Positions 53,467 to 63,291 of a stretch of DNA of 64,000 bases are shown one piece after another. The stretch's first letter is position 1. Each line of letters opens with the position of its first letter. The notes under the pieces were generated by a model. The model saw nothing but the letters and a program-made list of their open reading frames with translations. It had not been told where the DNA came from and ran no database searches. The position numbers and the translations under genes were made by a program. Origin of the DNA: PMP191F sp047602185. Its GTDB lineage: Bacteria > Bacteroidota > Bacteroidia > Chitinophagales > Chitinophagaceae. Location: positions 4,154,001 through 4,218,000 of the forward strand of contig JASGHY010000001.1 in assembly GCA_047602185.1 (NCBI GenBank). Direction: 5' to 3'.

Positions 53467-53617
53467 AACGAACATTTTTATATTGAATAATAACGATAAC
53501 CTAGTATTATTGCGAATCGCTAAACGGGGGCCAACCAGAAGAGCTTTTATATGGCTTAAAAATAACTATGCCATCTCAGAGCTTTGACAAACAATGAAGT
53601 GAAGAATCAATTGGCTT

Positions 53618-53634
53618 GAGGAAAAATTTCTACA
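53618..53634 (+). promoter_or_regulatory. Shared upstream motif, site 1
   Basis: GAGGAAAAATTTCTACA, a perfect consensus match, ends 81 nt before the GTG of the response regulator at 53716 and points towards it. Confidence 0.58.
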
Positions 53635-53715
53635 CAATGGAATTGTTGTGTTTGATCTACATCAATCCGATTAAAGATTTTTTATTTACTTTAGTTAACG
53701 AAAATAGCCTCTCCC

Positions 53716-54066
53716 GTGCCTAAAACAGTGTTAGTCATTGAAGATGAAACTGATCTATGTTTGCTTTTGAAGGCCTTTTTTGTACGCAAAAAGTATGAAG
53801 TAGCAACTGCGGCTACACTTGAAGAAGGGCTGAAGCAAATAGATCTGAAGATCCCGGATATTCTTTTCCTGGATAACAACCTGCCAGATGGGCTGGGCTG
53901 GGAACATGCCAGTGCACTTACTGAAAAATACCCTGACCTTTTTCTGAATCTTATCAGCGCTTATCATCCATCATTACCGAACGTCAAAGTAACTTCCAGA
54001 TTAAAGATCTGGGAAAAGCCTATTTCACTAAGGGATCTTGACGCCTATCTTGACACATTAGTTTAA
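53716..54066 (+). CDS. Single-domain response regulator, NarL/CheY-type receiver
   Basis: 116 residues from a GTG at 53716. Receiver fold: IEDETD acidic pocket (8-13), phospho-acceptor Asp53 in FLDNNLPDG, Ser instead of Thr in LISAYH, and Lys in WEKPIS. It is short, lacking part of the alpha3-beta4 spacing of longer receivers, and has no output domain. It carries the shared 17-nt motif upstream and ends 12 nt before the convergent GH27 gene. Confidence 0.85.
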   Translation: MPKTVLVIEDETDLCLLLKAFFVRKKYEVATAATLEEGLKQIDLKIPDILFLDNNLPDGLGWEHASALTEKYPDLFLNLISAYHPSLPNVKVTSRLKIWEKPISLRDLDAYLDTLV

Positions 54067-54078
54067 CCCGCTTATTTT

Positions 54079-55278
54079 TTACTTATCAAGGCGAAGCATT
54101 AAAACATCGTGTGAGGGAATTGTTGCGTTCAATATATTGGCTGTAGTACCTGCTGATTGTTTTGTCCACAGGTTGCGGATCTTATATACAATAGCTGCAT
54201 CCAGTACTACTTTAGAAAGTTCATCAGTAATACTTTTTTCTTTCCAGTTGAAGCTGATCGATTGTGGTTTTGCCGACCTGTTTAAAAAACAAACCGCCCA
54301 GCTTCCATTGCTTAACGGCTTTAACCAGGTTTCTACACTATCTTTTGCTTTGTACTGAAATCCCTGAATTCCTGATGCATCCTGGTCTACAGCCACCACT
54401 TCTTTGTTGGTAAGGATGGAAGTAGTTTGTGTATTCATAGCACGCAGATCATTACCCGCCATTAATGGCGCAGCGAGCATAGCCCACATTGAAAAATGCG
54501 CCCTGTCCTCATTCACTACCATACCGTTGCCCACTTCCAGCATATCAGGATCATTCCACTGCCCAGGCCCGGCATACTGACGGATATTTTTTTGCTGATC
54601 GAGAATTTGCATTGCTCCCCATGCCTTCCATGTTCCATGATCTTTGATGCAATCGAAGCAATTGTAGATATCGCCTGTTGTACGCCAGAGATGCCCTACG
54701 GGCGCCGCCCATAACCACGGTTGATTGCCGCCCCATTCGCATAAACTAAAGACCACCGGCCTGCCGGCAGTACGGATAGCATTGCTCATAGTAGTATAGG
54801 CTTCTTTTGCATTGATGCCATCTGTATTACACCAATCGTATTTAAGATAGTCAATACCTATTGCTGCATAGAAACGTGCATCCTGGTATTCATATCCTCT
54901 TGTACCGGGGTAGCCTGCACAGGTTTTTGTACCGGCACAGTTGTACAATCCGAATTTTAATCCTTTGGAATGAACATAGTCTGCCAGGGCTTTCATTCCT
55001 GAAGGAAACTTCTCCGGGTCAGGAACAAGATTGCCATTAGCATCACGCTCTTTTGTCATCCATCCATCATCAAGTACAATATATTCGTAGCCTGCTTCTT
55101 TCATTCCCGAGCTTACCATTACATCTGCAACGGCCTTTACCATGTTTTCGTTGATATTTACCTGGAAGGTATTCCAGCTATTCCAGCCCATCGGGGGCCT
55201 GGTGGCCAGTCCTTCAAACTTCTGTGCAGACAATTGTAATGTTGCAAACAGGCTGATGGCAGTAAGTACTTTTTTCAT
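54079..55278 (-). CDS. Alpha-galactosidase, GH27, secreted
   Basis: 399 residues with a signal peptide ending QLSAQ (~15-19). The GH27 (beta/alpha)8 motifs are complete: GWNSWN, LDDGW, nucleophile Asp148 in YLKYDWC and acid/base Asp203 in WRTTGDI. It removes alpha-1,6-galactose branches. As last gene of the leftward mannan PUL it should strip galactomannan or its oligosaccharides, in the periplasm or at the surface. Confidence 0.95.
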   Translation of the reverse strand: MKKVLTAISLFATLQLSAQKFEGLATRPPMGWNSWNTFQVNINENMVKAVADVMVSSGMKEAGYEYIVLDDGWMTKERDANGNLVPDPEKFPSGMKALADYVHSKGLKFGLYNCAGTKTCAGYPGTRGYEYQDARFYAAIGIDYLKYDWCNTDGINAKEAYTTMSNAIRTAGRPVVFSLCEWGGNQPWLWAAPVGHLWRTTGDIYNCFDCIKDHGTWKAWGAMQILDQQKNIRQYAGPGQWNDPDMLEVGNGMVVNEDRAHFSMWAMLAAPLMAGNDLRAMNTQTTSILTNKEVVAVDQDASGIQGFQYKAKDSVETWLKPLSNGSWAVCFLNRSAKPQSISFNWKEKSITDELSKVVLDAAIVYKIRNLWTKQSAGTTANILNATIPSHDVLMLRLDK

Positions 55279-55403
55279 GGTGGTGCTTTATGTTTCCCCG
55301 ACCTGCAGGACGGGTAATGATATGAGTGTGTTATTCTATTTTAACAGGATTGGCCAACCGGCTAAAGCCGGATACATTCTGTAGTTCTCACTTTTCAGAA
55401 ACT

Positions 55404-56600
55404 CTAACTGCCTGTAATACGGTTAATGAGTTCGATACAGGCCCTGCTATTGTGATAGGGACATTTCCATAAGCCGCCTTTGTCTTCGTTATTCATAACT
55501 GAATAATCATCATACACACCCCATACCCATTCACCATTAGCCTTATCGAGTATATGTTGCTGTACAAATTGCCAGGTTTGTAAGGAGCGCTGTAAAAAAC
55601 TTTCATCACCTGTGGCCTGCCATGCATGAAAAAATCCAACCATTGCTTCAGCCTGTGGCCACCAATGTTTTTGCCTGATGAGTTTTTGCTCCTCAGTTTC
55701 ATATTCATACCAAAGCCCGCCATCACTATCAAGCCCCCCGGCAGCAGCCTTTGCTACCGCAACGGAGCGATGTTCTGCGTCTTTAATAAGTGCCGTGTTG
55801 CCAATTACTACCGCTGCCTCCGGTACCAGCCAGGCAGCTTCTATATCATGACCGTAAGAAATAATGCCTGACCGTACCTGCCAGTTCATATCAAAAAACA
55901 ATTGCAGGTGCCCTGTCTCAGCATTAATAATGTGTTGATGAAAAAGACCGATCAGTTCTTTGATCTCCGTTTCTAATATTTCATCAGGCCATATACGATA
56001 AAGATTGGTAAATGCTTCCAGTACATGCAGGTGCGTATTCATCGACTTCTTTTCATTGGCGTCTTTTGCACTCAACCGGATATCACCCATTTCGCTCCAG
56101 TCAGATGACAGGGCCTCTATATAGCCACCATACTGTTTGTCGTAACTATGCTGAACAATGATCTTGTACAACTCAATAGCCTGCTCTTTTGCAAGCTGAT
56201 CCTGGCTGCACAGGTAGTATTCACTCAGAGCATATACTGCAAATGCCAAAGCATAGAACTGTTTTTTTGTATCGAGCGGATTGCCTTTATAGTCAACCGT
56301 CCAGAAAACACCGCCATACTGCCTATCAATGAAATGATCCAGGAAGTATTGAAATGCCCGCTGTGCAACAGCCTGGTATTCTTTGTACCCCGTAAGCCTG
56401 TATGCTGCGGAGAATGTCCATAGAATGCGGGCATTCAGTACACTCCCTTTGGGAGCTCCGGCATCTGCTTTATTATGATGATCTACTTTACCGTAAAACC
56501 CTCCATTGAGATGATCTATTGTATTATTCATCCACCAGGAAAGAATGTTTTGCAATTCTTTTTCCAACTGGTGCTTATAATCAGCTAATTCTTTTTGCAT
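55404..56600 (-). CDS. AGE-family epimerase, probably mannobiose/cellobiose 2-epimerase
   Basis: 398-residue (alpha/alpha)6-barrel epimerase without signal peptide. Signature blocks of the cellobiose 2-epimerase branch are NTHLHVLEAFTNLYR, ISYGHDIEAAWL with the catalytic-type His, KHWWPQAEAMVGFFHA, and the terminal WKCPYHNSR. It lies 8 nt after GH130. In B. fragilis the neighbouring enzyme turns beta-1,4-mannobiose into mannosyl-glucose, the substrate of the GH130 phosphorylase. Mannobiose specificity is therefore inferred from context; cellobiose is also possible. Confidence 0.88.
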   Translation of the reverse strand: MQKELADYKHQLEKELQNILSWWMNNTIDHLNGGFYGKVDHHNKADAGAPKGSVLNARILWTFSAAYRLTGYKEYQAVAQRAFQYFLDHFIDRQYGGVFWTVDYKGNPLDTKKQFYALAFAVYALSEYYLCSQDQLAKEQAIELYKIIVQHSYDKQYGGYIEALSSDWSEMGDIRLSAKDANEKKSMNTHLHVLEAFTNLYRIWPDEILETEIKELIGLFHQHIINAETGHLQLFFDMNWQVRSGIISYGHDIEAAWLVPEAAVVIGNTALIKDAEHRSVAVAKAAAGGLDSDGGLWYEYETEEQKLIRQKHWWPQAEAMVGFFHAWQATGDESFLQRSLQTWQFVQQHILDKANGEWVWGVYDDYSVMNNEDKGGLWKCPYHNSRACIELINRITGS

Positions 56601-56608
56601 ATTGTAAT

Positions 56609-57808
56609 TTACACCTGTACATCAGCCATAGCCGGTGCAGTTGAGAGGTTTTTGCCGATAATGCCATTCAGCGTTTGTACAGATGCGGCAGAAGTAAACC
56701 CATCTTCCGGCGTGTTGACCACGTAATCAATCAGCTTATCTAATGTGGTTGTCGCTACATGCATCCGTGTGTCTGAAGAAGCATAGTAAATATAAACAGT
56801 TCCATCTTCATCAGGGATCCATCCATTGCAGAATAATACATTGGACACATCGCCAAAGCGCTCCTCTCCTTCGGGTGCCATGAAATAACCACCGGGTCTG
56901 TAAATTACTTTTGATACATCTTTAAGATCAGTCATAAACAGGTAGAGCACGTATCGTAAACCGGCAGCAGTATTGCGTACACCATGTGCCATGTGCAGCC
57001 AGCCCCTTGCTGTTTTTATCGGTGCAGGCCCCAGCCCGTTTTTTGCTTCATAAACTGTATGATAGATTTTGGGCTCAATTACGATCTCTTTATCTACTAC
57101 AGCATTTTCCATGCTATCACTGAGGCCAAACCCTATACCACCACCTTTACCGGTATTGATAAACCCATCCTGCGGTCTTGTGTAGAAAGCATATTTGCCA
57201 TTTACAAATTCAGGGTGCAGCACTACATTTCGCTGCTGGGGTGAAGGTGTTTTGAGGTCGGGCAGCCTTTCCCAGTTTTCAAGATCTCTTGTACGAACAA
57301 TACCACACTGGGCAATTGCAGCAGACTGATCGGCTACACCTGCTGTATTGTCTCTCCGTTCGGTACAGAACACACCGTACACCCATCCGTCTTCATGCTG
57401 GATCAACCGCATGTCGTAGATATTCACATCAGGATCATTCAACTCCGGGATAATAACCGGGTAATTGCGGAAACGAAAATTATCTACAGGACTTTTGCTT
57501 TCAGCTATCGCAAAGAAAGATTTCCTGTTGGCGCTTTCCACGCGTGCTATCATCAGGTATTTATCCTGTAATTTAATAGCCCCGGCATTGAATACGGCGT
57601 TGATACCAAACCGTTCCATTAACCAGGGATTTGTTGCTTCATCGAGATCATAACGCCAGAATAAAGGCGTGTGTGCTGCAGTTAACACAGGGTACTCATA
57701 ACGTTCAAATACGCCATTTCCCGGCAATACCTTTTTATTGGGCCTGCTGATCAACTCATCATGCATACTCTGCAATTCCTGCAATCTCAGTTCAAAATTA
57801 TTATTCAT
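56609..57808 (-). CDS. GH130 4-O-beta-D-mannosyl-D-glucose phosphorylase
   Basis: 399-residue five-bladed propeller, cytoplasmic, family GH130 subgroup 1 by its DPDVNIYDMRL motif (Asp132 the likely general acid) and PTRPQDGF-like YTRPQDGFINTG stretch. It phosphorolyses Man-beta-1,4-Glc to mannose-1-phosphate and glucose. A phosphate-binding basic patch (around RQ and ERR) is present. It sits between the symporter and the epimerase, in the same order of functions as in the mannan operon of B. fragilis. Confidence 0.9.
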   Translation of the reverse strand: MNNNFELRLQELQSMHDELISRPNKKVLPGNGVFERYEYPVLTAAHTPLFWRYDLDEATNPWLMERFGINAVFNAGAIKLQDKYLMIARVESANRKSFFAIAESKSPVDNFRFRNYPVIIPELNDPDVNIYDMRLIQHEDGWVYGVFCTERRDNTAGVADQSAAIAQCGIVRTRDLENWERLPDLKTPSPQQRNVVLHPEFVNGKYAFYTRPQDGFINTGKGGGIGFGLSDSMENAVVDKEIVIEPKIYHTVYEAKNGLGPAPIKTARGWLHMAHGVRNTAAGLRYVLYLFMTDLKDVSKVIYRPGGYFMAPEGEERFGDVSNVLFCNGWIPDEDGTVYIYYASSDTRMHVATTTLDKLIDYVVNTPEDGFTSAASVQTLNGIIGKNLSTAPAMADVQV

Positions 57809-57835
57809 ATTACGGTATTTGATGCCTCCCGGCTG

Positions 57836-59674
57836 TTAGTCTTCAAGTTTATTCCACCATGTTCTTTTAAGTACCAATATTACCACAAGCAGTATGGCTA
57901 CAGTGATCATTAATGACAGGTGCATTGACAACACGATGTACATCGGTAAGAGTGTAAGTCCGCACTGTGCAATAATGCCTAATACCACATTGAACATATC
58001 AAGACGAAAACGTTTATTGGGTTTAAAAGAAGGATCTTCCTGCATCACCAGTTCGTGAACCGGTTGCCAGAAGCCCCATGGCTTTACTGTACGGTAAAAT
58101 TTCTTCAGCACCTCTGTATCGGTTGCCGGCGCCACCCAGGTACCGATAAAACAGCCAGCCAATGAAATAAGGAACAGTAATGGCCAGTAATACAGATCCA
58201 GGCCTGTTATGATACCAAGTGATTTTAACATGGCCAGTAAGATAGCCGGTAAGATGCCCGCCAGCATACCCCAGTAAAAACCGTTGGCATTGAAACGCCA
58301 CCAATACCATTTCAATACATTGGCAGCGATGTATCCGCCATATAGCCCCGATACAATCCATTGCAGCACAGTGTTTACATCTTTTACAAAAATGCCCAGT
58401 ACAATACCCAGTATTACCACCAGTAGCCCGCAGGCATAGTTCATGTACATTATTTTCCTGGTAGGCGCTGAAGGGTTAATATATTTCAGGTAGATATCAT
58501 TGACGATATAAGCCTGCGCAGCATTTAATGTTCCTGAAAAAGTTCCCATGAAGGCCCCGAGCAAACCTGTCAGTACCAACCCGAGGATGCCTGCCGGTAA
58601 AAAGTTGTTGATGGTAGCAGGCAGGATCTTTTCAAAGTCGGTCCCATCAGGAGTGGCAATATTCAGTTGATTGTAATAGAGCAATGCCAGTACCGTTAAC
58701 CCGATGATCATTGAGTAGCGAACAGGCAACAGGACAATTGATACAAAGCCTGTCATTTTGGATGCTTCTTTTGGCGACCGGGTCGATAAGATCTTCTGCA
58801 TATCGTAGTTGGGTGCAGGTCCTGCCAGGCTTGCAAATATTCCTTTGAACAGCATCATCATAAAGAAGATCCCAAACAGGCCGAATCCGTCACCCCGGAT
58901 CTTTTTATTTACATCTGCAATGATATCGGACCAATTGAGATCCAGTTTCCAGCCAAAGAAAGGATTACTCCATCCTTCCGGAACATTGAGTGTATGTCCA
59001 TGCAGGTTGATCATGGCAATAACTGCAATGGAAATACAGCCCACTGTCATGATGACGTACTTGATGAAATCGCCCAACACAATACTGTGCATACCACCAA
59101 GTATTGAATAGAACATAGCAAACAGGGTAAATACAACACCATACACATGCGCTACATACTGAGGCGCTACAGTGAAAGGCACATAAGGTTGCACTACATG
59201 CCAGGGAACAAATATTTCAATGAACTTTCCCAACCCTACAAACCCATAGGCCAGGAACCCAAGACAACCGAGCAGGGCAAATGCAACAATGATATTGTGC
59301 GAAGACCTTACTCCACGTCCCGTGGTGCCGAAGCGTGTACTAAGCCATTCTGCACCGGTATCGGCATTTGATCGTCTTAACCATTTGGCCAGGAACATCA
59401 TATTGAATACCTGGTTAAATACCGGCCACAACCAGGGAATCCATACACTCTTCATTCCATATACAAAGCAGAGGGCAACCATCCACATGGTACCACTGAT
59501 ATCAAACATATCAGAAGCATCACTAAGCCCCAGCATGTACCATGGCAGTCGTTTACCTCCCAACAGGTAGCTTTCTTTATTCTGTCTTGCCTTTTTCCGT
59601 AAAAACCAACCGATCATTACCATCATAGCGAGGTAGGTGACAATGATCAGGATGTCTATAGCCTGTAATTTCAT
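57836..59674 (-). CDS. Sodium:solute symporter (SSS family), probable mannobiose importer
   Basis: 612 residues with about 14 transmembrane helices. SSS motifs are MIGWFLRKKARQNKESYLLGG, SDASDMFDISGTMWMVALC, LGGMHSIVLGDFIKYVIM and LLGAFMGTFSGTLNAAQAYIVNDIY. It imports a sugar with Na+. It is encoded between GH130 and the mannanase, which suggests mannobiose or another short mannooligosaccharide as cargo, delivered straight to the epimerase/phosphorylase pair. Confidence 0.9.
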   Translation of the reverse strand: MKLQAIDILIIVTYLAMMVMIGWFLRKKARQNKESYLLGGKRLPWYMLGLSDASDMFDISGTMWMVALCFVYGMKSVWIPWLWPVFNQVFNMMFLAKWLRRSNADTGAEWLSTRFGTTGRGVRSSHNIIVAFALLGCLGFLAYGFVGLGKFIEIFVPWHVVQPYVPFTVAPQYVAHVYGVVFTLFAMFYSILGGMHSIVLGDFIKYVIMTVGCISIAVIAMINLHGHTLNVPEGWSNPFFGWKLDLNWSDIIADVNKKIRGDGFGLFGIFFMMMLFKGIFASLAGPAPNYDMQKILSTRSPKEASKMTGFVSIVLLPVRYSMIIGLTVLALLYYNQLNIATPDGTDFEKILPATINNFLPAGILGLVLTGLLGAFMGTFSGTLNAAQAYIVNDIYLKYINPSAPTRKIMYMNYACGLLVVILGIVLGIFVKDVNTVLQWIVSGLYGGYIAANVLKWYWWRFNANGFYWGMLAGILPAILLAMLKSLGIITGLDLYYWPLLFLISLAGCFIGTWVAPATDTEVLKKFYRTVKPWGFWQPVHELVMQEDPSFKPNKRFRLDMFNVVLGIIAQCGLTLLPMYIVLSMHLSLMITVAILLVVILVLKRTWWNKLED

Positions 59675-59752
59675 GTCGTTGTTTTGGGGCCATCTTCATT
59701 GAAAGATCAGTGAGCAATACTCAATGATCAATTTTCAATGTTCAGCTGAATT

Positions 59753-62104
59753 CTACTGATAAAGCTTTTCCCTGCTCACATCCTTTTCAAACAGCGTTCT
59801 ATCCAGCCTGTAAAATGCTTTAAAGTCTTCTGTTGAAACATCTTCCTTCTTCGGCACATAGTAATGCCATTTACCATTTTTCATTCGTCCTGCATTTCGC
59901 CACAGCAATACATAGGAAATTCTGTGATGACCTATTGCAGCCCATAAGGTGTTAGTCCACCATGTGGCATAAGGAATAGCTTCGTAACCTGTTTCGCCCA
60001 GTGCAGGGATCTTTCCTTTTTCTGCAGCGAACTCTTCCAGTATTGTTAATTGCTTATCAACATTTTTAAGAAAGGAATTGTCTTTTGCAGGGTCATTGTA
60101 CTGATAGCTATCAAAGCTTACCAGGTCTGCCACATCATCGCCCGGGTATCTTTCTATGAATGCTTCTTTTGAAGAAAAGTCAGCCGTGTTGTACACATAC
60201 AACAGGTGATGAACATTCTTCTGCCGGAGGTAGTTAATTGTAAAGCGCCACAGGCTTTTAAATTCTCCGGGCGTACAGGCGTTTCTGCACCACCAGAACC
60301 AATTGCCTGTTAGTTCATGAAAAGGCCGAAATAATACGGGTATATACTCTCCTTTTGCTCCTCGTAATGTCAATAAGAAAGCCGCTACCTTATCCAGCCA
60401 TGCGGTATATATCTCATGCTTTGCCCCGCCCGGCAAAATAGCAGCAACACTTCCATGCGTAGTATCCCATGCGGAAGCACCATTTAGCGGGTTGTCTGCA
60501 TGCCAGCTAATAGTGATCACACTGCCTTTCTGATAGGCCTGCTGAATATAACCACGCATTTTATCGAAAGGCACGCTGTCGATATTGTAAGGCAGATCAT
60601 GTTCTATATTTCCCAGCTCCCAGCCATATACCGCAGGGTAATCGTTGACTAATTCTTTTACATCGCTTTTGCCGGGTACATATTTCCAGTCAACGCCATA
60701 GGCAAGGTCGTCCTGGTGGCCAAACATAATACCCTTGTTAAGCAGCTTTTTTAAATTATGATAAAGGTTGACCGTTTCTTTTGTTGCCAGCGGATCTGCC
60801 GGCATATCGACTCCTTTTGAAAATCCACTGATCAGCTTCCATGTTGCTGTATCACTATCGAAAACGCCATTTAAACCCTGCTCTTCCATTGGCGGATCGC
60901 CCATGTAATCGTCTCCCTTTTTCCAGAACTCCTGTCCGGGAACCGGTCTTGCAGTTCCGTTGAAGGCCCAGAAGTTACAGCCGGCAAGTGCATCATTGAA
61001 TGTTTTGCTGTGCTGCCATTGCCGGAGAATAAGGCCATAATAGCTGTTGCGCAAGGAGGTAGTAGCATTTATATCGAAGGAATGACCATCACGCGGCAAA
61101 CCAAACTCTTCGACTACCAACGGCTTTTTTATTTTTTGTGCAATGGCCAGGTGCTGCTGCAGGTAGTCTTTTGTTTTGGAAAGAACATTGTCAAAACCAC
61201 CGGCCAGCTCTTTTCCCTGGAACCAGCCCCAGTTCTTGGGCCAGATGTGAATGGTACAGTAATCGATATTCCTGTCTGCATGTATTGCTTCAAACACTTC
61301 CAGGTTTTCTGTGCCCATATACCCTTCTGCCCCCGTGGTGATCAGGTGGTTTTTATCTGCTGCACGAATGGTTGCTGCCACATCGGAGATCCATTGTTTG
61401 TAGGCATCAATAGCAGCAGGCCGCATTGGCCGTGGTTCATTTGCCAGTTCCCACGCCATAATAGCTGGTTCCTGCGTATATTTTTTGCCTGAGTATTTGT
61501 TGGTATGGGCCAGGATCTTTTTTACCTGAAGCAGGTAATCCTGTTTACAACCATCACAGGTATAAAATTTACTTACATAGTCGCGCAGCTCATCCCAGTT
61601 TAACTTACGCCGGAACACCTCTTCCGGTATAGCATTGTTCCACCGGAGGTATTGTAAAAAGCCGCCACTCCACTCCCAGTTGTTACTGAGGTATAGCACG
61701 GCTTTCATATTGCGCTTGCTCATTTCGAATAATAACAGATCGAGGCTTTGGAGGATCTTTTCATCAAACTTACCTTTCTCCGGTTGCAGTGGCGGGCCTA
61801 CCCGCTCTACCCCATTTACGAACCCCGTTCCTTCAGCACCAACCAGTACACGGAGGTTGGTAACCTCCTGCCCCCTGAGAAAGTCAAGCTCTTTTCTTAA
61901 TCGCTCAATGCCACGGCTCTTGTCTTTTTCCAAACCCAATACACTGCCGTACCAGTAATTGGTACCTATGTAGTAGTAAGGTTTTCCGTTGAGCATAAAC
62001 TGCTGTTCCTTACGCTCTACAAATGCTCCCTGTGCATTGAGATGAAAGCATAGCATCGTCGATAGAAGTCCTGTAATAATTGCTTTTATTCTTTGTTTGT
62101 GCAT
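59753..62104 (-). CDS. Bifunctional GH5-GH26 beta-mannanase, secreted
   Basis: 783 residues from the ATG at 62104. The longer in-frame start at 62185 would translate a word-repeat string, whereas MHKQRIKAIITG begins a signal peptide ending HLNAQ (21-25). GH5 (~30-395, subfamily-7 like): NNWEWSGG, acid/base Glu223 in WELANEP, nucleophile in VVEEFG (332/333). GH26 (~440-780): acid/base Glu597 in FRPFHELTGNWFWW, nucleophile Glu704 in LGETGYE, plus HQDDLAYG and SWHADNPLNG. Both catalytic pairs are present, so two mannanase folds act in one chain, one probably endo and one processive or mannobiose-releasing. Confidence 0.93.
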   Translation of the reverse strand: MHKQRIKAIITGLLSTMLCFHLNAQGAFVERKEQQFMLNGKPYYYIGTNYWYGSVLGLEKDKSRGIERLRKELDFLRGQEVTNLRVLVGAEGTGFVNGVERVGPPLQPEKGKFDEKILQSLDLLLFEMSKRNMKAVLYLSNNWEWSGGFLQYLRWNNAIPEEVFRRKLNWDELRDYVSKFYTCDGCKQDYLLQVKKILAHTNKYSGKKYTQEPAIMAWELANEPRPMRPAAIDAYKQWISDVAATIRAADKNHLITTGAEGYMGTENLEVFEAIHADRNIDYCTIHIWPKNWGWFQGKELAGGFDNVLSKTKDYLQQHLAIAQKIKKPLVVEEFGLPRDGHSFDINATTSLRNSYYGLILRQWQHSKTFNDALAGCNFWAFNGTARPVPGQEFWKKGDDYMGDPPMEEQGLNGVFDSDTATWKLISGFSKGVDMPADPLATKETVNLYHNLKKLLNKGIMFGHQDDLAYGVDWKYVPGKSDVKELVNDYPAVYGWELGNIEHDLPYNIDSVPFDKMRGYIQQAYQKGSVITISWHADNPLNGASAWDTTHGSVAAILPGGAKHEIYTAWLDKVAAFLLTLRGAKGEYIPVLFRPFHELTGNWFWWCRNACTPGEFKSLWRFTINYLRQKNVHHLLYVYNTADFSSKEAFIERYPGDDVADLVSFDSYQYNDPAKDNSFLKNVDKQLTILEEFAAEKGKIPALGETGYEAIPYATWWTNTLWAAIGHHRISYVLLWRNAGRMKNGKWHYYVPKKEDVSTEDFKAFYRLDRTLFEKDVSREKLYQ

Positions 62105-62114
62105 GAGCGTAACG

Positions 62115-62250
62115 AATGGTGAGTGGTCAGTTGTGTGTGTTAAGATCGTGAAACGTGAGTCGTGCTTTCTGCAGTGAATGGTCAATGCAGGTTGTTGCTT
62201 TTCTCACGGTTTGTAGCTCACAGCTAATCGCTAACACCTAATACCTAAAT
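62115..62250. repeat. Intergenic word-repeat strings upstream of the mannanase
   Basis: GTGAGTGGTCAG/GTGAAACGTGAGTCGTG-type words run into GTGAATGGTCAATG words, then GTAGCTCACAGCTAATCGCTAA and ACCTAATACCTAAAT words. No frame is credible. The stretch supplies the spurious N-terminal extension of the mannanase frame. Confidence 0.5.
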
Positions 62251-62261
62251 CTTTATGCTTT

Positions 62262-63269
62262 CTACTTCACCAACAAAATATTGTCATAATAGATCGTTTT
62301 GCCGTCGTCGTGGATCTGCAATACAAAATCGTTTATTTTGGTGATGCCCGTGAGGAAACCGTCAATAGGGATTTTGTAATAAGTCCATATACCGGCCGTA
62401 ATGGTAAATGTTTTAGTAGGGCCCCAGTTTACTTTCAGATCTACCTGCCTGTCGATATCTGCACCTTTGGCCCAGAAAGTTATGAATTTGTATCCTGTAA
62501 TGGTAACGCCGGCGTCTGAGTGCAGACTTAATCCACCCCAGGAACCAGTATAGGCAGCTTTGAGAGATCTTGTACCGGTAACCGCATTTTCAGGCACAGC
62601 AGTATAATCACCGCCCCAGGACCAGTTGTCTACTCCAAAGTCGTCTTTAAAAAACCCGAAGGCCTGGGCTACGTTTACAAACTCCATATCAGTAAGCCTG
62701 TCGCCGGAAGCGTTGGTGATCTTCAATTTAGCCCTTGCTATAGTAGTGGCAGGCATCGTAATTACAAGCTGTTTCCTGCTTTTTGAAACAATAACCGCAG
62801 CATCGGTGGTTCCATCGAGTACAACCTTGCTTACATCATCAAGGTTATTACCGGTAATCGTAACCGTGGTTCCGGTTTCAAAATCGGTAGGGAATGCCGT
62901 ACTGATGGTAGGCAAGGCCACTACATTGAATGGAACAGTTAATTGCTTTCCGGCACTGTTGGTGAAGATGATATTCTGCGGCCCTCCAAAGGCAGTATCC
63001 GGAACACGGAATACCAATGAATGGTCAGTATTTAAAGTAGGCGTAAATGAAGCCGGTACATTGTTCTTATCGAATACAATGGCCCGCATATCGTTTAACC
63101 CCGAACCGGTAAGCGTAAGTACTTCTCCACCGGAACCCTGCCCGGGAGAAATGGCTTCGAGTGTAGGCGTAGGTGCGTCATTATCTTTTTTGCAGGCACC
63201 GGTTACCAGCATTACCGCCAGCAACAATAACAGTAATTTATGATGTGCCTGGTTATATATATTTTTCAT
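62262..63269 (-). CDS. IPT/TIG-domain surface glycan-binding lipoprotein
   Basis: 335 residues. The lipoprotein signal ends VTGAC (Cys ~26) followed by KKDND. Two IPT/TIG Ig-like domains follow (~35-115 and ~118-200; GSGLNDMRAIVFD, GNNLDDVSKVVLDG). Then a ~130-residue C-terminal beta-sandwich carries aromatic residues (FFKDDFGVDNWSWGGDY, GSWGGLSLHSD) that look like a carbohydrate-binding module. It lies between susD and the mannanase, which is the usual place for a surface glycan-binding protein (SGBP). Confidence 0.85.
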   Translation of the reverse strand: MKNIYNQAHHKLLLLLLAVMLVTGACKKDNDAPTPTLEAISPGQGSGGEVLTLTGSGLNDMRAIVFDKNNVPASFTPTLNTDHSLVFRVPDTAFGGPQNIIFTNSAGKQLTVPFNVVALPTISTAFPTDFETGTTVTITGNNLDDVSKVVLDGTTDAAVIVSKSRKQLVITMPATTIARAKLKITNASGDRLTDMEFVNVAQAFGFFKDDFGVDNWSWGGDYTAVPENAVTGTRSLKAAYTGSWGGLSLHSDAGVTITGYKFITFWAKGADIDRQVDLKVNWGPTKTFTITAGIWTYYKIPIDGFLTGITKINDFVLQIHDDGKTIYYDNILLVK

Positions 63270-63291
63270 ATTACAAACAGTTTAATGGTCA

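Noticed and set aside
62105..62185. 27-residue N-terminal extension of the mannanase
   Set aside because: It is the translation of a word-repeat string, and the signal peptide begins at the ATG 62104.
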